Both the position numbers and the translations under genes were made by a program. From positions 31,150 through 95,149 of the forward strand of contig JAGNEX010000001.1 in assembly GCA_018003035.1 (NCBI GenBank): a stretch of DNA of 64,000 nt, read 5' to 3'. The stretch's first letter is position 1. The number at the start of each line of letters is the position of its first letter. The notes under the pieces were generated by a model. That model had not been told where the DNA came from, did not search any database, and saw only the letters and a list, made by a program, of their open reading frames with translations. Positions 45,555 through 54,511 of the stretch are shown in pieces. This DNA is from Acidimicrobiia bacterium (GTDB lineage Bacteria > Actinomycetota > Acidimicrobiia > IMCC26256 > JAGNEX01).

Positions 45555-46244
45555 TTAAGTGATTGCAGCTTGGGAAGCCGGGATCGCCGAGCAGTAAAAG
45601 CGTTCCCCGACTCTGATCAGGTCGAGACCACCATCGAGGAAGACGCCGCCAAGGTTGTCGAGACGTGGTCTCCCCCGCTGCTCACTCCAACCTTCGAGAT
45701 TCCAGATAAGTCCGCCGTGTCCGACGAGAAGGCTGCGTCCTGGGCGACACAGTGCTGCGTGGATGGCAGGCGTGATCCGTTGGCGGAAATCCTCTTCGGT
45801 TTCGAAACCCTCAGGGCGCTCCCCCGACTCAAGCATTCCGGGCCAACCAGCTTCGATCTCGGTTCGGGTCAGCCCGGACCACGGACCGGCCGCTCGTTCC
45901 CGTAGCCCGGGGTCAAAGGTGACCGGGGGGATATCTCTGCGCTTTGCAACCTCGGTCCAGATGATCTCGGCGGTGTGGCGGGCGCGTTGCAAGTCGGAAC
46001 TGACAATGCGATCGAAGTCAGGAAGACACTCAACCGCCGCCAGCGCTTGCTCTTCGCCAAGCAGGGTCAAGGGTGGATCTCCGTGTCCTTGCCAGCGACC
46101 GTCCTGGTTCCATTCGGATTGCCCGTGCCTGATCATCAAGTGGGTGAGCCGCCGGCTGGATTCAGCCGCCGCCACGACGATGGGCCCGCCGGTGTACAAG
46201 GCGCCCGCGTCGGCGGCTGTGACGGAACCGCGTTGCTGTGTCAT
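45555..46244 (-). CDS. Histidine phosphatase (phosphoglycerate-mutase-like)
   Basis: A 229-aa member of the histidine phosphatase superfamily, branch 1. The catalytic RHG motif is LMIRHGQSEWNQDGRWQG, the phosphate-binding Arg lies in SSDLQRARHTAEII, the acid in GLRERAAGPWSG and the second His in LLVGHGGLIWN. The sequence is of the broad-specificity cobC/PhoE/GpmB kind; the substrate is not evident. ATG 46244 is the likely start although the frame extends to 46430. Divergent from the helicase gene. Confidence 0.82.
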   Translation of the reverse strand: MTQQRGSVTAADAGALYTGGPIVVAAAESSRRLTHLMIRHGQSEWNQDGRWQGHGDPPLTLLGEEQALAAVECLPDFDRIVSSDLQRARHTAEIIWTEVAKRRDIPPVTFDPGLRERAAGPWSGLTRTEIEAGWPGMLESGERPEGFETEEDFRQRITPAIHAALCRPGRSLLVGHGGLIWNLEGWSEQRGRPRLDNLGGVFLDGGLDLIRVGERFYCSAIPASQAAIT

Positions 46245-46499
46245 AGGGCGGAAGTTACTCCGAGAGAAGCGTTTGTCCGGCCACCTGCTGAGAAGGCCGT
46301 CACCTCTAGCCCTACTTCGGCGACGGCAGCGTTCTTCTCGAGACGTCTCTTCAGGGGCCCAACTCGCACTCCGAGGGAGCAGACCAACGTACGACCCTTG
46401 GACGGGCACGAAGCTGGATTCCTGGACCATGCCGCCGACGAGGGGTCAGCGCGCGACAATCTGCATCCCGCGTTCCGCGAAATCCGACCCCGTTTCGAG
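46245..46499. other. Divergent spacer between phosphatase and helicase
   Basis: 255 bp, if the chosen starts are right. Both flanking frames remain open into it, so one gene may start earlier. I see no strong promoter or dyad. Confidence 0.35.
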
Positions 46500-48176
46500 G
46501 TGACTCCGCGCGTGTCGCAATCCCGAACTGTCTCACTGCGACCCTGGCAAAAAGAGGCTTTCGATCAGCTCGCCTCGTCGGACGGTCGTGATTTTTTCGT
46601 CGTCGCGACGCCCGGCGCTGGAAAGACCACCCTCGCTCTGACAGCCGTGGTCCATCAGCTGGCCAAGAACCCGACTGATCCCGTCGTAGTGGTGTCCCCG
46701 ACCCAACATCTCAAGGCCCAATGGGCCGTGGCCGCAAGCCGATTCGGTCTGTCAATGGACCCAGCGTGGCGTCCGGGACCGATCGCTCCAGACGTGCACG
46801 GCATCATCTCCACCTATCAGCAGGTGGCGAGCAATCCCGAGGCGCTGCGCACGAATGCGCGCAATGCAGTCGTCGTACTCGACGAGATCCACCACGCCGG
46901 CGACGAGCGAAGCTGGGGCGGCGCCGTGCTCCAGGCATTTCAACACGCACGGTTTCGGCTCTCCTTGAGCGGCACCCCATTTCGCTCCGATCGCTGCGAG
47001 ATTCCCTTCCTCCAGTATCAAGACTTTGAAGCACAGCCCGATTTTGAGTACGGCTACGGCGAAGCGCTTCACGACGGGGGCGTGGTGCGCCCCGTCGTGT
47101 TCCCCCGAGTCGGCGGGGCGATGGAGTGGCTTGACGCGACGGGCACATTGCAAAACGCAACCTTTGCGGACTCCGTCGACAAGACCACGGCCTCGCAGCG
47201 TTTGCGGACCGCACTTGCCGCGGACGGCGATTGGCTGAGAACGGTCCTCAAAGCAGCAGACGAACAGCTGACGACGTCGCGCGTGCGCTTTCCGAATGCT
47301 GGTGGCCTCGTGATCGCCATGGATCAAAGTCACGCTCGCTCGATTGCTGGCGTCTTGGAGCGAATCCGCGGTCGGAAGGTTCGAGTCGCAACCAGCGATG
47401 ATCCCCGAGCCACGTCACACATCGCTCGTTTCGCAGAATCCGACGAACCGTGGTTGGTGGCGGTTCGGATGGTGTCTGAAGGCGTCGACATCCCCCGTCT
47501 TCGAGTCGGCGTCTATGCAACTACTACGACGACCGAGCTCTTCTTTCGGCAAGCGGTTGGGCGTTTCGTCAGGTGGATGCCGGGCGACGCCGACGATCCA
47601 GCCGTCTTGTTCCTGCCCGATGATGCGCGCCTTGCGCGATGGGCAAACACCCTCACCGAGGCTCGGCGCCATTATGTCGCCCCGACACAAGAGGCCGATC
47701 CGCAAGACATCGCCGATGAGATGTCCGATTCACAGCTCGACGCAATTCGGCCGGAACCGCAGATGTCGCTATTCGAAGCCATTTCGGCGACGCCCGACGA
47801 AGGCAGCGAGGCGGTCGAGATTTTTGCCGCTGCGGCGGCGCCTTCGGCCCCGGTTCAACACGTACTCGATCTACCGCTGGTCCCACCTCGGTCGGGCGCC
47901 AGCCTTTCGGTCGACGGCGGAACGTCAGATATCCCTCACTTCGAGGTACGCCAACAGCTCAGAGCATCAAACGCCGAGCGCGCTCGGGCCCTTGTCCACA
48001 CAACCGGACGATCGCATGCAGAAGTGAACCGTGAGCTCAATAGGCGTTCTGGAATTACGAGTATCGACACCGCCACTTTGGAACAACTTCGACGACGCCA
48101 GCGCGCTGCGGAATCCTGGATGCAAGAGTTGACCGTGAAACGTTCCCCGCGAGTCGGGTTTCAGACCGATAGCTAG
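46500..48176 (+). CDS. Superfamily 2 DEAD/DEAH-type helicase
   Basis: A 558-aa ATP-dependent nucleic-acid translocase. Motifs: Q-like LRPWQKEAFD, I ATPGAGKTTLA (residues 36-46), Ia VVSPTQHLKAQW, II VVLDEIHHAG, III LSLSGTPFRSD, V VRMVSEGVDIPRLRVGVYAT and VI FFRQAVGRFVRW. The last 190 residues have an Ala/Pro-rich linker and an Arg-rich helical end (LRRRQRAAESWMQEL). It resembles XPB/RadD-like repair helicases; the precise role is unknown. GTG 46500 starts just before the first motif; the frame is open further upstream. Confidence 0.83.
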   Translation: MTPRVSQSRTVSLRPWQKEAFDQLASSDGRDFFVVATPGAGKTTLALTAVVHQLAKNPTDPVVVVSPTQHLKAQWAVAASRFGLSMDPAWRPGPIAPDVHGIISTYQQVASNPEALRTNARNAVVVLDEIHHAGDERSWGGAVLQAFQHARFRLSLSGTPFRSDRCEIPFLQYQDFEAQPDFEYGYGEALHDGGVVRPVVFPRVGGAMEWLDATGTLQNATFADSVDKTTASQRLRTALAADGDWLRTVLKAADEQLTTSRVRFPNAGGLVIAMDQSHARSIAGVLERIRGRKVRVATSDDPRATSHIARFAESDEPWLVAVRMVSEGVDIPRLRVGVYATTTTTELFFRQAVGRFVRWMPGDADDPAVLFLPDDARLARWANTLTEARRHYVAPTQEADPQDIADEMSDSQLDAIRPEPQMSLFEAISATPDEGSEAVEIFAAAAAPSAPVQHVLDLPLVPPRSGASLSVDGGTSDIPHFEVRQQLRASNAERARALVHTTGRSHAEVNRELNRRSGITSIDTATLEQLRRRQRAAESWMQELTVKRSPRVGFQTDS

Positions 48177-48295
48177 TCCCGGTCGGTAACCTCTGTCGAG
48201 ACCTCCGACCCGCTCGAGTTCTTCGACCGGTCCCCTGGCGACAACTTCTGAGCTAGCGAAGTCGATGGCAAGGTCACAGGCCGAAAGCGCTCCAG

Positions 48296-49252
48296 ATGGT
48301 TGACTTTCTTACCGAGTTCGATCCCCAGTACGGCACCGTGGTGGCAGTCGCGGCCGGTCTGAAACGACTTGTCTGCAAGAACCCTGGCCCGTTTACTTTT
48401 ACGGGCACCGGCACGTACACGCTGGTTGGCGATGACGGGGCGATCGTCGTTGATCCCGGCCCCATGGACCACGAACACCTTGACGCCGTCGCGGTCATGG
48501 CCGGCACCTCACCGATTCTCGCGGTCTTGTTGACACACCGCCATGCTGACCATGCGGGCGGAGCGCGGGCGCTCGCCGATCGGGTCAAAGCTCCGATCTG
48601 CGCCGCGGCTTGGCCCGAACCCACGTCGTCCCTTTTGGGAGAACACCTGGCAGGTGACGCCGAACCGGACGCGGACGGCACTGCCGGGCTGTTGGAAGCG
48701 GCAGACGAGGCGATAGTCGCGCTCGTGCCCGATCGTCTGGTCGTAAACGACGACCGCATCGAGATCGGCTCGAACACCCTGGAAGCCATTGCCACCCCCG
48801 GCCATATTGCTGACCACACGTGTTTTGTGTGGCGTGAGGGCAAGGCACTGTTTTCTGGGGATCACGTCATGGGGTGGTCAACGTCGGTGGTTCCTCCCCC
48901 GTTTGGCAATCTCGCCCAGTACCTGGCGAGCCTTCGTCGTCTCGACGAGTTTGGCGACTTCACCTTTTACCCCACACACGGACCGCCGATACCCAACGCG
49001 GGTGGCTATGTGCGACAACTGCATGAACACCGAATGATGCGGACCGCACAGATCCTTGATCGCCTCAACGATGGGCCGGCAACAATCCCCGATCTGGTCC
49101 GGCGCATGTACATAGGGCTTGATGAGCGGCTTATCCCCGCAGCGTGCATGTCGGTTTGGGCTCACTTGGAGATGCTCGTCGCCGACGGGTTAGCCGCTGT
49201 TTCCGACGGCGCGTCGCCCACCATTTTGAGCAGATACGAGCTGATTCGATGA
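48296..49252 (+). CDS. Metallo-beta-lactamase-fold hydrolase, LACTB2-like
   Basis: A 318-aa metal-dependent hydrolase. The metal motif is THRHADHAGG (HRHADH at residues 81-86), further ligands are in ATPGHIADHTCF and LFSGDHVMGW, and the last in YPTHGPPI. A C-terminal winged-helix-like domain (VRRMYIGLDERLIPAACMSVWAHLEMLVADG) is typical of the LACTB2 group, which includes endoribonucleases. The cellular substrate is unknown. Its stop overlaps the start of the SixA-like gene. Confidence 0.85.
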   Translation: MVDFLTEFDPQYGTVVAVAAGLKRLVCKNPGPFTFTGTGTYTLVGDDGAIVVDPGPMDHEHLDAVAVMAGTSPILAVLLTHRHADHAGGARALADRVKAPICAAAWPEPTSSLLGEHLAGDAEPDADGTAGLLEAADEAIVALVPDRLVVNDDRIEIGSNTLEAIATPGHIADHTCFVWREGKALFSGDHVMGWSTSVVPPPFGNLAQYLASLRRLDEFGDFTFYPTHGPPIPNAGGYVRQLHEHRMMRTAQILDRLNDGPATIPDLVRRMYIGLDERLIPAACMSVWAHLEMLVADGLAAVSDGASPTILSRYELIR

Positions 49253-49755
49253 AGATCCTGGACGTGATGCGGCATGCGAAGACCGAAGCCTGGACCTACG
49301 GGTGCGACGACCATGCCCGGCGGCTCACTGGCCGGGGTCGGAAGGATGCACGCCTCGTCGGCGCATTGATCGTCGGCTCTGGACAGTTGCCCCAGGTCGC
49401 TGTGGTTTCCTCGGCAACGCGAACTCGCCAAACCTTTGATGAGTTGAGGACCCAGGGCATCGCTGCGCCAATGCGAGCGAGCGAGTCGCTCTACGGAGCG
49501 AGCGCCAACGGAGCGTTGTCGTTGATACAAGACTTGGACGACGGCGTCGACCACGCGATGGTCGTGGGTCACGAACCCACGATGGGCGAGATCATTCGTC
49601 TGTTTGTAGGCGCTTCCGGCTCCAACATCCACATCCCCACCGCTGCTGTGGCCCGCGTCTCGTTCGCAGCCGAGAGTTGGGAATCGCTCTACTGGGGTAC
49701 TGGCGAACTGGAGTGGTTCATGCGACCCAAAGGCCTTCGTCCCCCCGCCCAATAG
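49249..49755 (+). CDS. SixA-like phosphohistidine phosphatase
   Basis: A 168-aa compact histidine phosphatase. RHA replaces RHG: VMRHAKTEAW with catalytic His 8; ARRLTGRGRKDA; Arg in SSATRTRQTFDEL; the second His in MVVGHEPTMGEII. SixA enzymes remove phosphate from phosphohistidine proteins. The ATG overlaps the stop of the upstream hydrolase (ATGA), so the two are coupled. Confidence 0.85.
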   Translation: MKILDVMRHAKTEAWTYGCDDHARRLTGRGRKDARLVGALIVGSGQLPQVAVVSSATRTRQTFDELRTQGIAAPMRASESLYGASANGALSLIQDLDDGVDHAMVVGHEPTMGEIIRLFVGASGSNIHIPTAAVARVSFAAESWESLYWGTGELEWFMRPKGLRPPAQ

Positions 49756-49761
49756 CCCTGC

Positions 49762-49780
49762 TCGCCCAGGAACCGGGCGA
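49762..49780 (+). terminator. Hairpin tcgccc/gggcga after the SixA-like gene
   Basis: A perfect 6-bp stem with a 7-nt loop, starting 7 bp after the stop codon and lying between convergent genes. There is no T-tract. Confidence 0.45.
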
Positions 49781-49817
49781 CATTGGCCCTTCTTGGAAGA
49801 CCAGCCGCGGCGAGCTT

Positions 49818-50309
49818 CTAGCGGCGTTGTTGCGTCGCGAAGCCGCTCGTTGCCCGCGCCAGCACGATCCCGAGTCCGAGCAGGATGACGGCTCCAAAGG
49901 CGAGGTATGGCGTCGCGTCGCCGGTTTCCGCCAGGGGCTGAGAGTCGATCGTGATGACGCCCTCTTCGGTCGTCGTCGTCGTCGAATCGGCGCCATCTGC
50001 TCCAGCGGCATTCGTGCTGCTCGAAGTACTTGACGATGAGCTGCTACCAGAGCCCGCACCAGTTGAATCGCCCGCTCCGACGTTACCGCCGGCTCCGACA
50101 TCGTCCCCGGCGCCGACCTGGTTCGGGTCTGCTCCAGCAGGAGCGTTGGGGTCGCCTGGATCATTCGGGTTGGTGTCTTCGGGATCCCCCGCTAGCGCTC
50201 CACCGTCGTCGGCGCCACCGTCCTCGATCACCACTTGGGCGCCCGCTGTTGCGGCGAACGCCAAGCAGGAAACTGCCATGAGGATCACCAGGATCTTGAC
50301 TCGTACCAT
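49818..50309 (-). CDS. LAETG-type sortase-anchored surface protein
   Basis: A 163-aa secreted protein. The signal peptide (residues 1-25, MVRVKILVILMAVSCLAFAATAGA) is followed by an Asp/Gly/Pro-rich and then Ser/Thr-rich low-complexity region with no folded domain. The C-terminus is a sorting signal: LAETG, a hydrophobic helix (TPYLAFGAVILLGLGIVLA) and a basic tail (FATQQRR). LAxTG is the motif of class E sortases of high-GC Gram-positives. No sortase gene is in the window. AAGG lies about 10 bp upstream of ATG 50309. Confidence 0.78.
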   Translation of the reverse strand: MVRVKILVILMAVSCLAFAATAGAQVVIEDGGADDGGALAGDPEDTNPNDPGDPNAPAGADPNQVGAGDDVGAGGNVGAGDSTGAGSGSSSSSSTSSSTNAAGADGADSTTTTTEEGVITIDSQPLAETGDATPYLAFGAVILLGLGIVLARATSGFATQQRR

Positions 50310-50506
50310 GCCCGAAACCTTCGTTCTCCGCCGCGCTTTCCTCTGCCGAAACCGCCCAAATGCCGCCCTCGCAGGCGCTCGTTGCAAATGGAACGGTGTA
50401 GCAGCTGACACCCTATGTTAGAGGTGTTGCTGATGCAAGTATTGCTAGCAGAGTAACGAATGTGGTCTCTGGGGTTTAACGAATATTGAATGTCCGAAAG
50501 GAGTGG

Positions 50507-51091
50507 TTAGGCGGCCGCGGACTCGATGCAGACCAGGCCATCGGGCAGATCGCGCCCAGATGCCCAAGATCCCAGTAGGGCACAGGGCCCAGCAACGGAA
50601 AGTCCTCGCCCAACGCCGCGCTGGTGATCCGTCGGAACCAGCTTGTGCGACAAAAGCTTTCGTGCGCCCATTAGCGCTCCAACCCTGTACGCGGCGGCCT
50701 CCACCCGCTGGTCCTGCTCAATTGCCAGACCGTGGGGAATGGCGATGTCGAGGTGATGAATCCCCAGATCGCCCAGCATGTGGAAGGCAATAGCGCGCGA
50801 AGTAAAGGGAACGTAGCCGCCCCACCGGGATGCAAGGTCCATCATTTGGTCCCGGCCTAAACGGCGGTACTCATCGATAATCTCGGAGTTGACGCGTCCG
50901 ACGAAGGGTCCATTCAGCACGTAGCGGCCTGCATGTTCGTCGATGCCAATGAGGTGGGCGAGAACATCGCGTGGTGCCCAGCCTGCACAGAGTGTGGGGC
51001 CGGTTTCAAAAGCCGCGTCGTCAAGTTGAGCCAAGCTGCGCAGCAAACTGCGGCGCTCCCTCAACATCACGATGGCGATCGGTTCTCCCAC
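50507..51091 (-). CDS. DinB-fold protein, maleylpyruvate-isomerase N-terminal type
   Basis: A 194-aa four-helix-bundle protein of the mycothiol-dependent maleylpyruvate isomerase/DinB group. Marks: LCAGWAPRDVLAHLIGIDEHA (His of the metal site) and HMLGDLGIHHLDIAIP with paired His. Many members are putative mycothiol-dependent enzymes, and mshC in this window shows the cell makes mycothiol. The start is GTG 51091, preceded by GAGGAGG at 51097-51103. Divergent from the VIT gene. Confidence 0.78.
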   Translation of the reverse strand: MGEPIAIVMLRERRSLLRSLAQLDDAAFETGPTLCAGWAPRDVLAHLIGIDEHAGRYVLNGPFVGRVNSEIIDEYRRLGRDQMMDLASRWGGYVPFTSRAIAFHMLGDLGIHHLDIAIPHGLAIEQDQRVEAAAYRVGALMGARKLLSHKLVPTDHQRGVGRGLSVAGPCALLGSWASGRDLPDGLVCIESAAA

Positions 51092-51221
51092 GACATCCTC
51101 CTCGCAGCACCGAGTCCGAAACTTCCATTGTACGCATCCAGTGGATTTTCCCTGCACGGCGCGCCAATATCAGGCAACGCTTATTCGATACTGGACCCGA
51201 TGTTGGGGGCGGCTGAATATC

Positions 51222-51971
51222 TTGAACCAATCTGATGATCTATCGGCCCAAACACCCGATTCGGGGGCAATTCAGGATCATCCGTCCTATACCGAACATC
51301 AGGGTGAGGGGCGTCAGTACGTTCGCGACGCCATGCTTGGCGTTAACGACGGCCTGGTCTCGCTTTTGTTGTTGGTTTTGGGCGTTGTCGGCGGCAATTT
51401 CACCGCGACCCAGGTCCTCGCAGCGGCAGTAGCGGCGTCCATCGCTGGCGCCGTTTCGATGGCGGCCGGCGAGTATTTGGCAACCAAAACCCAGGAAGAT
51501 GTGCTCGAGGCTGAGATCGCCTTAGAGCGCGAGCACATCAAGCAGTATCGGGACTACGAGCGGGCCGATATCCGTGAACGACTGACAGGCATCGTCGGTG
51601 ATCGCCCCGAAGTTGACCAGCTGCTCGATTCTCTGATGAAAGATCCCGAAGCGATGTTGCGTCTGGCATCGCTCGTCGAGTTCGGTATCGCCGAGACCGA
51701 GAGGCGAAGTCCGATCCGGGCAATGGTCGTCTCTGCAGTTTCGTTCGGGCTCGGCAGTCTTCCCTCGACGTTGCCATTCGTCTTTACCGACTCGGTTACG
51801 ACCGGTGCCATCGTTGCATCAGCGGCCACCGGCGTTGCACTTTTCGTCGTCGGGGTTGCGCGAACCCGAGCGACTGCCCGGTCTTGGTTTGCTAGCGGCG
51901 TCGAAAATCTCGGAATTGCGGCCCTCGGTGGCGCTGCGAGCTACGCGATCGGCGTTCTGCTGGACCAATAA
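51222..51971 (+). CDS. VIT1/CCC1-family metal transporter
   Basis: A 249-aa membrane protein of the VIT family, which exports or stores Fe(II)/Mn(II). The first helix reads RDAMLGVNDGLVSLLLLVLGVVGG, the second AASIAGAVSMAAGEYLATKTQ (with the conserved MAAGEY), followed by a cytoplasmic acidic helical region (EIALEREHIKQY...) that binds metal in this family, and three C-terminal helices. TTG 51222 is the likely start; the frame is open from 51072. Confidence 0.88.
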   Translation: MNQSDDLSAQTPDSGAIQDHPSYTEHQGEGRQYVRDAMLGVNDGLVSLLLLVLGVVGGNFTATQVLAAAVAASIAGAVSMAAGEYLATKTQEDVLEAEIALEREHIKQYRDYERADIRERLTGIVGDRPEVDQLLDSLMKDPEAMLRLASLVEFGIAETERRSPIRAMVVSAVSFGLGSLPSTLPFVFTDSVTTGAIVASAATGVALFVVGVARTRATARSWFASGVENLGIAALGGAASYAIGVLLDQ

Positions 51972-52242
51972 CGTCCAAGCGGAGCCGGTGGCGCCGATGT
52001 CGGCTGCCTGTCCCCCACCAGGGCAACGGGGCGTCGCGGAACGGCGGCTTGGTCGCCGCCGAACGCCTGGTTGCCCTCTGCATCCCTTGAAGTTCGTCGA
52101 ACCGAAACGTTCGAGTGGCTTCTTACAGGATGGATGCCTGAGGGCAAATATTGCATTAGCATTGCGGTCACCCGTTTCGGCGCGCTCTTCCGCCAAGATG
52201 GTCCATCCCCGCAGTCGCTGGCAAAAGTAGAGAAGCGTTCGG

Positions 52243-52692
52243 ATGGTTTCGTTGGCTGTTGGTGACAATCGATCGCACGAGCCGGGTGAGGATGCCCTCG
52301 CTGTTCGGCTGCGAGTCTTTCCTGAGTTAGCTTCGGCGGCGGCACTTTTCGGCACGCTCGACCTCGTCGATGCCCTCACCGAAATCTTCATGGCTCGCCG
52401 TTGCGCGAGTTCAGCGGTTGAACTGTGCCGCCTGGACGCAGAATTCTGGCTCTTGATCAGTGAAGCGGTCGGAACACCTGCCGAACGTTCCGCTGTGCGG
52501 GCAGTCTTGGCCACCCTTGCCCAGCACTCTGAGTGGTATGTCTCGGCTGTGCTCGCCGAGTCTGCTGCGGCGCTGCAACTGGGACGTTTGGTCGGAGCGA
52601 TCCGTTCCGCCGACGGTGCTCGAGCTGCGCGTGCCGCTTCCGGGCTGCTGATGACCGGTCTTGAATCAGCTGGGGCAGAGCTTAGGGTCTGA
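52243..52692 (+). CDS. Small helical protein, possibly a lone FCD-like domain
   Basis: A 149-aa Ala- and Leu-rich, all-helical product. The stretch CRLDAEFWLLISEAVGT recalls the ligand-binding (FCD) domain of FadR-type GntR regulators, but there is no winged-helix domain, so it may be a remnant or unrelated. An opposite-strand frame (51819-52703) overlaps it and the VIT gene. It converges with rfbB. Confidence 0.4.
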   Translation: MVSLAVGDNRSHEPGEDALAVRLRVFPELASAAALFGTLDLVDALTEIFMARRCASSAVELCRLDAEFWLLISEAVGTPAERSAVRAVLATLAQHSEWYVSAVLAESAAALQLGRLVGAIRSADGARAARAASGLLMTGLESAGAELRV

Positions 52693-52736
52693 CCGTTCCC
52701 CACTTGAGGTGTCCGGCCCTCACCTTCCGGAGTCGC

Positions 52737-53687
52737 CTACAGCAGCGGACGCCACCATTGCTCGTTGGCGAGGTACCAATCGATCGTCTCGATCAGGGCT
52801 TCGTCGAAGCTGCGGGCGGGGCGCCAGCCGAGCGATCGAACTTTGTCGGTATTGACCGAATAGCGGCGGTCGTGGCCCTTACGGTCTTCGACGTAGTCGA
52901 TGCGATCATCGCCGACACCAAATGCTTCGAGGATGCGCTGGGTGAGTTCGAGGTTGGTGATCTCGTTGCCCGCGCCGATGTTGTACACCTCACCGCTGTG
53001 TCCCTGACGAAGGACGAGGTCAACGGCAGCGCAATTGTCGTCAACGTGGCACCAGTCACGAACATTGCCGCCATCGCCGTAGAGCGGGACGTTGAGGCCA
53101 CGAATCAGGTTGGTGACAAACAGGGGGATGACCTTTTCGGGGAATTGGTACGGACCGAAATTGTTCGATGACCGGGTCACCATGACCGGCAGCCCATAGG
53201 TGTGGAAGTAGCTCATCGCGATCATGTCCGACCCAGCTTTGGACGCCGAGTAGGGCGAGCGGGGTTCGAGGCGGTCGGTCTCGGTGAACGAGCCGACATC
53301 GATTGAGCCGTAAACCTCGTCGGTCGAGATGTGGAGTACTCGATCCACCTCGACGTGACGGGCGACGTCGCAGACGACGTTGGTCCCATCGCAGTTGGTT
53401 CGTACAAAAACATCGGGGCCGTCGATGGAACGGTCGACGTGGGACTCGGCCGCGAAGTGAACGACTGCATCGTGGCCGGTCATCGCCGCGTGAACGGCCT
53501 CACGGTCCGTGATGTCGCCTTGAATGAAGCTGAGGCGCGGCTCGGTGTCGAGCATTGGCAGGTTGGCCAGATTGCCGGCGTAGGTAAGCGCGTCGAAGAC
53601 GGTGATTTCGTCGTCGGTGTGCGCCAGGACGCGGTGCACAAAGTTGCAGCCGATAAATCCGGCCGCGCCGGTAACGAAGAGTTTCAC
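52737..53687 (-). CDS. rfbB: dTDP-glucose 4,6-dehydratase
   Basis: It converts dTDP-glucose to dTDP-4-keto-6-deoxyglucose, the precursor of rhamnose and other deoxysugars. The 316-aa SDR protein has the NAD loop GAAGFIG (residues 7-13), HFAAESHVDRSI, catalytic HISTDEVYGS (Thr, Asp, Glu) and the YxxxK pair in SPYSASKAGSD, and SNNFGPYQFPEKVIPLF. AGGAGG lies 4 bp before the GTG 53687. The other genes of dTDP-rhamnose synthesis (rfbA, rfbC, rfbD) are not adjacent. Confidence 0.93.
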   Translation of the reverse strand: MKLFVTGAAGFIGCNFVHRVLAHTDDEITVFDALTYAGNLANLPMLDTEPRLSFIQGDITDREAVHAAMTGHDAVVHFAAESHVDRSIDGPDVFVRTNCDGTNVVCDVARHVEVDRVLHISTDEVYGSIDVGSFTETDRLEPRSPYSASKAGSDMIAMSYFHTYGLPVMVTRSSNNFGPYQFPEKVIPLFVTNLIRGLNVPLYGDGGNVRDWCHVDDNCAAVDLVLRQGHSGEVYNIGAGNEITNLELTQRILEAFGVGDDRIDYVEDRKGHDRRYSVNTDKVRSLGWRPARSFDEALIETIDWYLANEQWWRPLL

Positions 53688-54067
53688 GAGTCCTCCTGAA
53701 GGCGCCGAGGCGTCTGATCAGACGGGGCGGAACGACCGAAAACTTCGGCTCCAAGCGCCAGCGCCCTGGGATCGTAGCTCTCGGGAGGGCTTCCGCCGAA
53801 AGTAGGCCGGTCCAAGTCACCTCGCCCACGTGATGGTTATTTGCTTTAACCGTCTTTCATTGGCTTTGCCAGCGAGAGCTGCGCGAACAGGTTGAATCCG
53901 GTATTGTTGCGCCGGAGATGATTGGTTGCGTGACGATCCGGACTCGAGTCTGGACGTTGCCCTCGGAAGGCGAGATCCGGGTTGATCGAGGCATCTTTTT
54001 TGGGCACAGGGAGTTCCGAACGGCATGTCTGGGGCGGCTCCCTTGAAGCGGCGGCGAGTAGGGAACC
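53688..54067. other. Divergent 380-bp region between rfbB and marR
   Basis: No gene. It contains the palindrome at 53711-53724 (next entry) and a looser dyad, ggtta-N7-taacc (53835-53851), which might be a MarR-type operator. A T-rich stretch (ttttttgggc) lies near 53996. Confidence 0.5.
53711..53724. promoter_or_regulatory. 14-bp perfect palindrome cgtctgatcagacg upstream of rfbB
   Basis: The palindrome lies 24 bp upstream of the rfbB start codon, where a repressor bound to it could block transcription or initiation. No regulator gene for it can be named; marR is the nearest candidate. Confidence 0.5.
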
Positions 54068-54511
54068 ATGGATGACGAACAGGACAAGGCCCAGGATGTC
54101 TGGCGGGACATTCTCGAGGTGCACGGGCGCGTAGTTGCTCGCTTAGACGGCCAGATGCGGCGAGCTCATGGAATTCCCCTTGAGTGGTACCACATGATGG
54201 CCGCATTGGGTGACGCTCCCGACGGCCGCCTGCGAATGTACGAATTGGCGGAGCGGACCATGTTTTCTCGAACAAACTGCACGCGCTTGGTGGACCGCAT
54301 GGAGACCAAGGGCTTGGTCACGCGGGAGCCGTCACCTGGCGATCGCCGAGGTGTGTCCGCGGTCTTAACGCCCGAGGGGCAAGACATCTTGAAGATGGCA
54401 ACTCCGACCTACGAAACCGGGGTGAGCGCCCAGTTCGCTTCGTTCGTCCAAGACGACGAGCTCGACGTGCTCTCCAAGGTCTTCGAACGTGTGGTGGCTA
54501 TCGTCAGATAG
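54068..54511 (+). CDS. MarR-family transcriptional regulator
   Basis: A 147-aa winged-helix repressor-type protein. The DNA-binding region is MYELAERTMFSRTNCTRLVDRMETKGLVTREP with the wing PGDRRGVSAVLTPEG, flanked by dimerisation helices. The last codons (VAIVR-stop) form the first unit of a 33-bp tandem repeat. Ligand and targets are unknown; the patatin gene downstream or rfbB upstream are candidate targets. Confidence 0.88.
   Translation: MDDEQDKAQDVWRDILEVHGRVVARLDGQMRRAHGIPLEWYHMMAALGDAPDGRLRMYELAERTMFSRTNCTRLVDRMETKGLVTREPSPGDRRGVSAVLTPEGQDILKMATPTYETGVSAQFASFVQDDELDVLSKVFERVVAIVR

Noticed and set aside
52243-52692. GntR regulator call for the small helical protein
   Set aside because: No winged-helix domain is present; only a faint FCD-like similarity.
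51819-52703. Minus-strand 294-codon frame
   Set aside because: It overlaps the VIT gene end and the helical small protein, has an odd Arg/Ser/Pro composition and no recognisable domain.
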